Shown: positions 13,366 through 16,897 of the stretch, piece by piece
Position numbering within the stretch: the stretch's first letter is position 1
Layout of the letters: each line of letters starts with the position of its first letter
Origin: CAZAEL01 sp964484135
Lineage (GTDB): Bacteria > Elusimicrobiota > Elusimicrobia > FEN-1173
Assembly (NCBI GenBank): GCA_964484135.1
Contig: CAZAEL010000053.1
Location: 1 to 16,897, forward strand
Reading direction: 5' to 3'
Length of the DNA stretch: 16,897 bases
Made by a program: the position numbers and the translations under genes
The notes under the pieces: generated by a model
Seen by the model: the letters and a program-made list of their open reading frames with translations, nothing else
The model's database searches: none
What the model was told of the DNA's origin: nothing

Positions 13366-14982
13366 CTATCCCGCGGTCACCGCCGCGGGACGGCTCTGAT
13401 AGACCCGGTAATCGATGCCCGGGAAAATGTTGTTCCGCCCCTCCAGCGCCCCCACCAAATCCTCCCGCAGGCGGTTCTCCCGGATCTGGTGGTACAGCTC
13501 CAGGAAGTTCCCCACGTGCTCCCGGCTGCGGCGCTCCGAATAGCTGCGGGCCGTGCCCACCGTCATCAGGAAGGCCCAGTCCGAGGACTGCGCCAGCAGG
13601 AGCTCGCGCGCCATCTGGTCCAGGGCCCGCTTGAGGAGCCCCTGGGCGTCGGGCGTGGTGTTGGCCAGGTGGATCATGCGCTCGGCCGCGATGTGCAGGT
13701 GCGGGTAGATCCAGTCGTTGGAGGCGTTCAGCCACACCTCGTGGTACCCCTTGTCGCCCCAGGAGGACGGCTCCGGCTCCACGATCTGCTGTTCCGGGAA
13801 CTTCTCCAGATATTCCATGGGCGAAATGGTCTTGAGCACGTTCTGGTCGTAGTGGACCTTCTTGAGCAGGAACTCCAAAAATTCCGGGCCCTCGAACCAC
13901 CAATGGCCGTACAGCTCCGCGTCGTACAGGGACGACACCAGGGGCGGCCGGCCCATGACGTGGCGGAGGTAATCCACCTGCTTCTCCCGGTTGAACAGGA
14001 AGTTGCCCGCGTGGGAGGCGGCGGTCTCCCGGGCCTCGTGGGGCGAATAGGGCTGCTTGTCGGACAAAGACACCCGCCCGGTCACCTTGTGGTACTTGAT
14101 GCCGATGTTCCGCCGGACCCCGTCGTCGTGCAGGTAAGGCCGCACGTAGGAATAGTCCAGGTCGTACCCCACGTCCCGGTAGAACTCCCGGTACCGCGGG
14201 TCGCCGGGGTAGCCCTGCTCCGCGGACCAGACCTGGTGGGCGGTCTCCATGTCGCGGCCGAAGCAGGCCACGCCGCCGGGCGCGTAGATGGGCGCGAACA
14301 CGCCGAAACGGGGACGGGGCGTGCCGAAGAGCACGCCGTGGGCGTCCAGGAACGAAAACGAGATGCCGTTCTCCTTCAACACCTGGTCCACGCCCGGCGC
14401 GTACGCGCATTCGGGCATCCAGATGCCGCGGGGCGAGCGGCCGAAGTGCCGGCGGTAATCCTCCACGGCCACGCGGATCTGGGCCTGCCGGGCCTCGGGG
14501 TGGATCATGAGGGGCAGGTACCCGTGGGTGGCGCCGCAGGTGATGATCTCCAAGAGGCCCGCGTCCTGCAGGGCCCGGAACCGGGTCAAGAGCCGCCCGT
14601 GGCACTCCTCGAAAATCTGCCGGGCCCTTTGGAACCGGTGCAGGTACATCTGGGCCGTGTCCTGGAAGGGCTGGGCCAGGGAACGCGTGCGGTGGACCTC
14701 TTTTTCCGCCAGTTCGATGAGCTTGTGGAGCTTTTTCTGGTAACGGGACAGCAAAAGGTCGTCGGTGAGCATGTTGCAGAGGGGCGGGGTGAGGGACATG
14801 GTGAGGCGGTAATGCACGCGCTCGCCGGCCAGGCGCTCCATCATGTCCAGGAGCGGCACGTAGGTCTCGGTGATGGCCTCGTAGAACCAGTCCTCCTCCA
14901 GGAAGTCCGGGTACTCCGGATGCCGGACGAAGGGCAGGTGCGCGTGCAGGACCAGCGACAGGTAGCCTTGGGGATCAGACAT
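13366..14982 (-). CDS. GH57 1,4-alpha-glucan branching enzyme
   Basis: A 538-residue cytoplasmic enzyme that forms alpha-1,6 branches in glycogen. The family-57 hallmarks are in order: HAHLPFVRHPE (13-23), GIWMPECAYAPG (186-197) with predicted nucleophile E191, SLYDAELYGHWWFEGPEF (351-368) with predicted acid/base D354, and EPEPSSWGDKGYHEVWLN (402-419). The C-terminal helical domain (about 415-525) matches DUF1957 of GH57 branching enzymes. The length is in the family range (about 520-560). It follows a DUF4912 gene on the same strand, with 90 bp between them containing an inverted repeat. Other GH57 activities are possible, but the HWW and PSSWG motifs fit branching enzymes. Confidence 0.92.
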   Translation of the reverse strand: MSDPQGYLSLVLHAHLPFVRHPEYPDFLEEDWFYEAITETYVPLLDMMERLAGERVHYRLTMSLTPPLCNMLTDDLLLSRYQKKLHKLIELAEKEVHRTRSLAQPFQDTAQMYLHRFQRARQIFEECHGRLLTRFRALQDAGLLEIITCGATHGYLPLMIHPEARQAQIRVAVEDYRRHFGRSPRGIWMPECAYAPGVDQVLKENGISFSFLDAHGVLFGTPRPRFGVFAPIYAPGGVACFGRDMETAHQVWSAEQGYPGDPRYREFYRDVGYDLDYSYVRPYLHDDGVRRNIGIKYHKVTGRVSLSDKQPYSPHEARETAASHAGNFLFNREKQVDYLRHVMGRPPLVSSLYDAELYGHWWFEGPEFLEFLLKKVHYDQNVLKTISPMEYLEKFPEQQIVEPEPSSWGDKGYHEVWLNASNDWIYPHLHIAAERMIHLANTTPDAQGLLKRALDQMARELLLAQSSDWAFLMTVGTARSYSERRSREHVGNFLELYHQIRENRLREDLVGALEGRNNIFPGIDYRVYQSRPAAVTAG

Positions 14983-14986
14983 AAAA

Positions 14987-15072
14987 GTTCCGCGTTCCGG
15001 GTTCCGAGTTCCAGCCCCAAAAGCGGCTCGTTTTCCCTTTCACCCTGGAACTCAGCACTCGGAACTCGGCAC
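14987..15072. repeat. GAGTTCC-type inverted repeat between the DUF4912 and GH57 genes
   Basis: Two arms, 14994-15014 and 15045-15065, are inverted copies with 18 of 21 positions matching, including a perfect 9-bp GAGTTCCAG/CTGGAACTC core. Weaker pairing extends to 14987 and 15071 or so. Each arm is itself built from short GTTCCG/GAGTTCC units in tandem. The right arm runs up to the TAG stop of the DUF4912 gene and the left arm ends five bases before the GH57 ATG, where a ribosome binding site would be expected. Similar degenerate palindromes occur between genes in many genomes; only one copy is seen here. Confidence 0.65.
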
Positions 15073-15944
15073 TATTTTTTCGTGGCGCGGGTGACGGTGA
15101 AGGCGACGGACTTCGTCATGTCGCCGTCCCGGTTGGTGGCTTCGATGGGGATGTCCAGCTGGCCGTCCGGCAGGGCGAAACGGAAGGAGAAGGTGCCGTC
15201 CGGGTTCAAAGCGATGTCCTGGCCCTGGAGTTTGACGCGGGCGTCCGGCTCCGTGGCGCCGTACACGATCAGTTCGCAGTCGGCCTGGAGCCAAAAGTCC
15301 TTGAAGGATTCCCGGGGGCGCGCCCAGGAGGCGCTGGTGGGCAGGCCCGACCAGGAGGCGCCCGGAGGCCCGAACCAGGAGGACACCTGGCGCAACAGTT
15401 CCCACCGCTGGGCCAGCATCTTGGCCACGTCCAGGGAGCCGGCGCCGAGGCGGCCGCCGCCCGAAAGCTGGTAAAGCCTCTCCCATTCGGCCTTGAGGAT
15501 GCCCCACTTCTCGTCCATGAGCTCGGACACCTGCCCCACGGGCAGTTGGATCTCGTTGGAGATGGCCAAAAGCACGAACCGCCCGTCCGGCAGGAGCAGT
15601 CCCAGCTCCCCGTACCACTTCCCGCCCCGGTGGGGGCTGAAGATGTACCAGTTCCGCGCGTCCAAATGGACCGGGATGTCGAAAGCTTTCTTGGTCGTGG
15701 GGTTGGTGCTGTAGAGCCGCAGGACGGCCCGGCCGGACCGCACGTCCTGGCCGAAGTTCCGCTCCGCCTCGTCCCAGGTGTAGGGCGCCACTTCCCAGTA
15801 CGCGTGCATCCACTGGGGGTCCCGGGGCAGGATCGCCAGGCGCGTGACCCCATAATCTTTGGGGAGGTCCGGCCCGCGGTCCGCGTACCCGTGGGGAACC
15901 GGGGGCGTGGCCGAAGGATGGAATGAAGAACTTGAAGAACTCAT
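15072..15944 (-). CDS. DUF4912-domain protein with a C-terminal Ig-like domain
   Basis: A 290-residue protein. A low-complexity Ser-rich start (MSSSSSS) and a flexible region are followed by a DUF4912 domain (about 30-140), recognisable by RDPQWMHAYWEV (41-52), RLYS and NWYIFSPHRGGKWYGELG (about 97-114). A helical stretch comes next (about 140-190). The C-terminal portion (about 222-288) looks like a bacterial Ig-like beta domain (ATEPDARVKLQGQDIALNPDG and onward). No signal peptide is seen. DUF4912 has no firm function; its place directly before a GH57 branching enzyme, a pairing I recall from other genomes, suggests a role in glycogen or glucan handling, perhaps carbohydrate binding. AGGAG lies seven bases before the ATG. 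A strong promoter lies about 210 bp upstream. Confidence 0.85.
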   Translation of the reverse strand: MSSSSSSFHPSATPPVPHGYADRGPDLPKDYGVTRLAILPRDPQWMHAYWEVAPYTWDEAERNFGQDVRSGRAVLRLYSTNPTTKKAFDIPVHLDARNWYIFSPHRGGKWYGELGLLLPDGRFVLLAISNEIQLPVGQVSELMDEKWGILKAEWERLYQLSGGGRLGAGSLDVAKMLAQRWELLRQVSSWFGPPGASWSGLPTSASWARPRESFKDFWLQADCELIVYGATEPDARVKLQGQDIALNPDGTFSFRFALPDGQLDIPIEATNRDGDMTKSVAFTVTRATKK

Positions 15945-16146
15945 GGAAGCGCTCCTGATGACCTTTCAAAAATGCCGGAAACCGCCGGACAAAACAAAAC
16001 GAGTCCCTGCCGCAAGGGGCCGATCACAACGCTGTGATGGGGAAGGTGTAATGGCCTGCGAAAGACAGAAGAGCCGCGGTGTCGGAAAAAAAAACGCCTT
16101 CGCGGTTGTTCCCCTTGAAGACGTCATCGTCTTGCGCACAACTGAA
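15945..16146 (-). other. long 5' leader of the DUF4912-GH57 transcript
   Basis: About 200 non-coding bases lie between the predicted transcription start and the DUF4912 ATG, within a 352-bp gap without a gene. They hold a 6-bp hairpin (16118-16133, AAGACG/CGTCTT), a run of nine Ts on the minus strand (16086-16094) after a short CGC-GAAG-GCG hairpin, a perfect 6-bp dyad ATCACA-N4-TGTGAT (16023-16038), and a CCCT/AGGG hairpin followed by TTTTGTTTTG (around 15992-16022). I do not recognise a known riboswitch class. A 65-codon reading frame here has no coding character. Confidence 0.45.
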
Positions 16147-16153
16147 CCCCGCC

Positions 16154-16183
16154 AGAATAACAAAAAACCGGCGGCGCTGTCAA
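16154..16183 (-). promoter_or_regulatory. sigma-70-type promoter of the DUF4912-GH57 unit
   Basis: A perfect TTGACA (16178-16183) lies 18 bp from TATTCT (16154-16159, four of six) on the minus strand. The spacer is partly T-rich. The predicted start is near 16147. Confidence 0.72.
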
Positions 16184-16206
16184 GATGTTTTTTTGTTTCT
16201 TTTGTT

Positions 16207-16236
16207 TAAAAGGGCCGGCAGACCTTCCCGCCGGCC
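16207..16236 (-). terminator. intrinsic terminator of tag
   Basis: A 7-bp GC stem GGCCGGC/GCCGGCC (16213-16219 with 16230-16236) is followed on the minus strand by CTTTTAAAC. It lies about 60 bases after the tag stop codon and just upstream of the DUF4912 promoter, separating the two units. Confidence 0.65.
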
Positions 16237-16296
16237 GCCTCCGCAGGGCCCATCAGAAACACATCCAGAAAACAGCTCGAAACTTGCGCGTTGTTT

Positions 16297-16896
16297 TCAG
16301 GCCCCGGCTTTTTCCCGCCCCCCGCGGCGCGCCCATTTTTTGTGAAGAAAACAGCCCACTGTATGGTCGTTCACCATGCCCGCGGCCTGCATGTGGGCGT
16401 ACACGACCGTGGGCCCCAGGAACTTGAACCCCCGCGCCTTCAGGTCCTTGGCCCAGGCATGGGCCTCCGGGATGGCGGCCGGATAATCCTTGATCGTCCG
16501 CAACTTGTGGACGATGGGCTTCCCCTTCACCCAGGACCACATGTACCGGGAGAAGGTCCCGAACTTTTTCCGGACCTCCAGGAAACGCTTTGCGTTCTCG
16601 ATGGAGGCCAGGATCTTGGCCCGGTTGCGCACGATGCCCGCGTCGTTCATGAGCCGCCGCGCGTCGCGCACCGTGAACCGCGCCACCTTGCGCGGGTCGA
16701 ACCCGGCGAAGGCCTTGCGGAAGTTCTCCCGCTTGCGCAGGATGATCCGCCAGGACAGCCCGGCCTGGAACGCCTCCAACACCAGGAATTCAAAAATCTT
16801 CCGATCGTCATGGACCGGCGCGCCCCACTCGCGGTCATGGTACTCCACCATAAGGGGGTCCGCGGCCGGCCAGGGACAACGCTGAAGGGACGGCAT
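16297..16896 (-). CDS. tag: DNA-3-methyladenine glycosylase I
   Basis: A 199-residue base-excision repair enzyme that removes 3-methyladenine from alkylated DNA. It is collinear with E. coli Tag (187). RCPWPAADPLMVEYHDREWG (6-25) contains C7 and H20, and VNDHTVGC (175-182) contains H178 and C182; these four match the zinc ligands Cys4, His17, His175 and Cys179 of E. coli Tag. E41 in VLEAFQAGLSW matches the essential Glu38. RENFRKAFAGFD, DAGIVRNRAKI and ARGFKFLGPTVVYAHMQA are further family motifs. The C-terminal tail is basic (KKWARRGGREKAGA). The ATG lies one base from the window end; the protein aligns from its first residues, so it is probably complete, but an upstream start cannot be excluded. 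Confidence 0.96.
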   Translation of the reverse strand: MPSLQRCPWPAADPLMVEYHDREWGAPVHDDRKIFEFLVLEAFQAGLSWRIILRKRENFRKAFAGFDPRKVARFTVRDARRLMNDAGIVRNRAKILASIENAKRFLEVRKKFGTFSRYMWSWVKGKPIVHKLRTIKDYPAAIPEAHAWAKDLKARGFKFLGPTVVYAHMQAAGMVNDHTVGCFLHKKWARRGGREKAGA

Positions 16897-16897
16897 G

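Noticed and set aside
13342..13366. GGGGCC/GGCCCC hairpin after the GH57 gene as a terminator.
   Set aside because: No T-tract follows and it overlaps the -35 region of the terC promoter.
13321..15474. A 717-codon open frame on the plus strand opposite GH57 and DUF4912.
   Set aside because: It is antisense to two clear genes; very high GC keeps stop codons rare in other frames, and the translation shows no domain.
15966..16163. A 65-codon minus-strand frame in the DUF4912 leader as a leader peptide or small gene.
   Set aside because: It starts at or before the predicted transcription start, has no ribosome binding site, and spans a T9 run and hairpins.

Overview
The window is GC-rich chromosomal DNA from a diderm (two-membrane) bacterium. 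It carries a TonB-ExbB-ExbD energy-transduction set, a lipoprotein with a lipobox, a periplasmic YceI protein and a GT-C membrane glycosyltransferase. The pairing of a DUF4912 protein with a GH57 branching enzyme and the HEAT-repeat lipoprotein would suit Elusimicrobiota or a neighbouring candidate phylum. That placement is an impression from gene content and was not tested. No phage, plasmid, transposase or CRISPR signal is visible; this is ordinary core and accessory chromosome.

Layout, left to right. 1-169: a run of four hairpins that looks like an intergenic repeat. 170-4058, minus strand: HEAT-repeat lipoprotein, ExbB, ExbD, TonB and a small CxxC protein form one tight operon, interrupted only by a 170-bp gap with a palindromic repeat between exbD and tonB. 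A tRNA-Thr(TGT) with its own -10 box lies directly upstream on the same strand. 4353-6430, minus strand: yceI, a two-TM membrane protein of unknown function, and an SDR oxidoreductase of pteridine-reductase type. 6481-8139, plus strand: metF, divergent from the SDR, then a CPBP-type membrane protein. 8108-9805, minus strand: a GT-C glycosyltransferase whose 3' end overlaps the CPBP gene convergently. 9974-12004, minus strand: groES-groEL. 12174-13133, minus strand: terC. 13366-15944, minus strand: the DUF4912 gene, then the GH57 branching enzyme. 16297-16896, minus strand: tag (3-methyladenine DNA glycosylase I).

Three regulatory arrangements are readable. terC is preceded by what looks like a complete yybP-ykoY (Mn2+) riboswitch with a promoter, a P1 helix and a mutually exclusive intrinsic terminator. 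groESL has a sigma-70-type promoter whose -35 hexamer contains the terC stop codon, plus a CIRCE-like 9-9-9 inverted repeat overlapping the groES ribosome binding site. The DUF4912-GH57 pair has a strong promoter and a leader of about 200 nt.

The most original observation is in the TonB operon. Its first gene encodes a HEAT-repeat lipoprotein made of two homologous halves. The linker between the halves carries a stretch that closely resembles a TonB box. This suggests, as inference only, a periplasmic lipoprotein that docks on the TonB encoded in the same operon.
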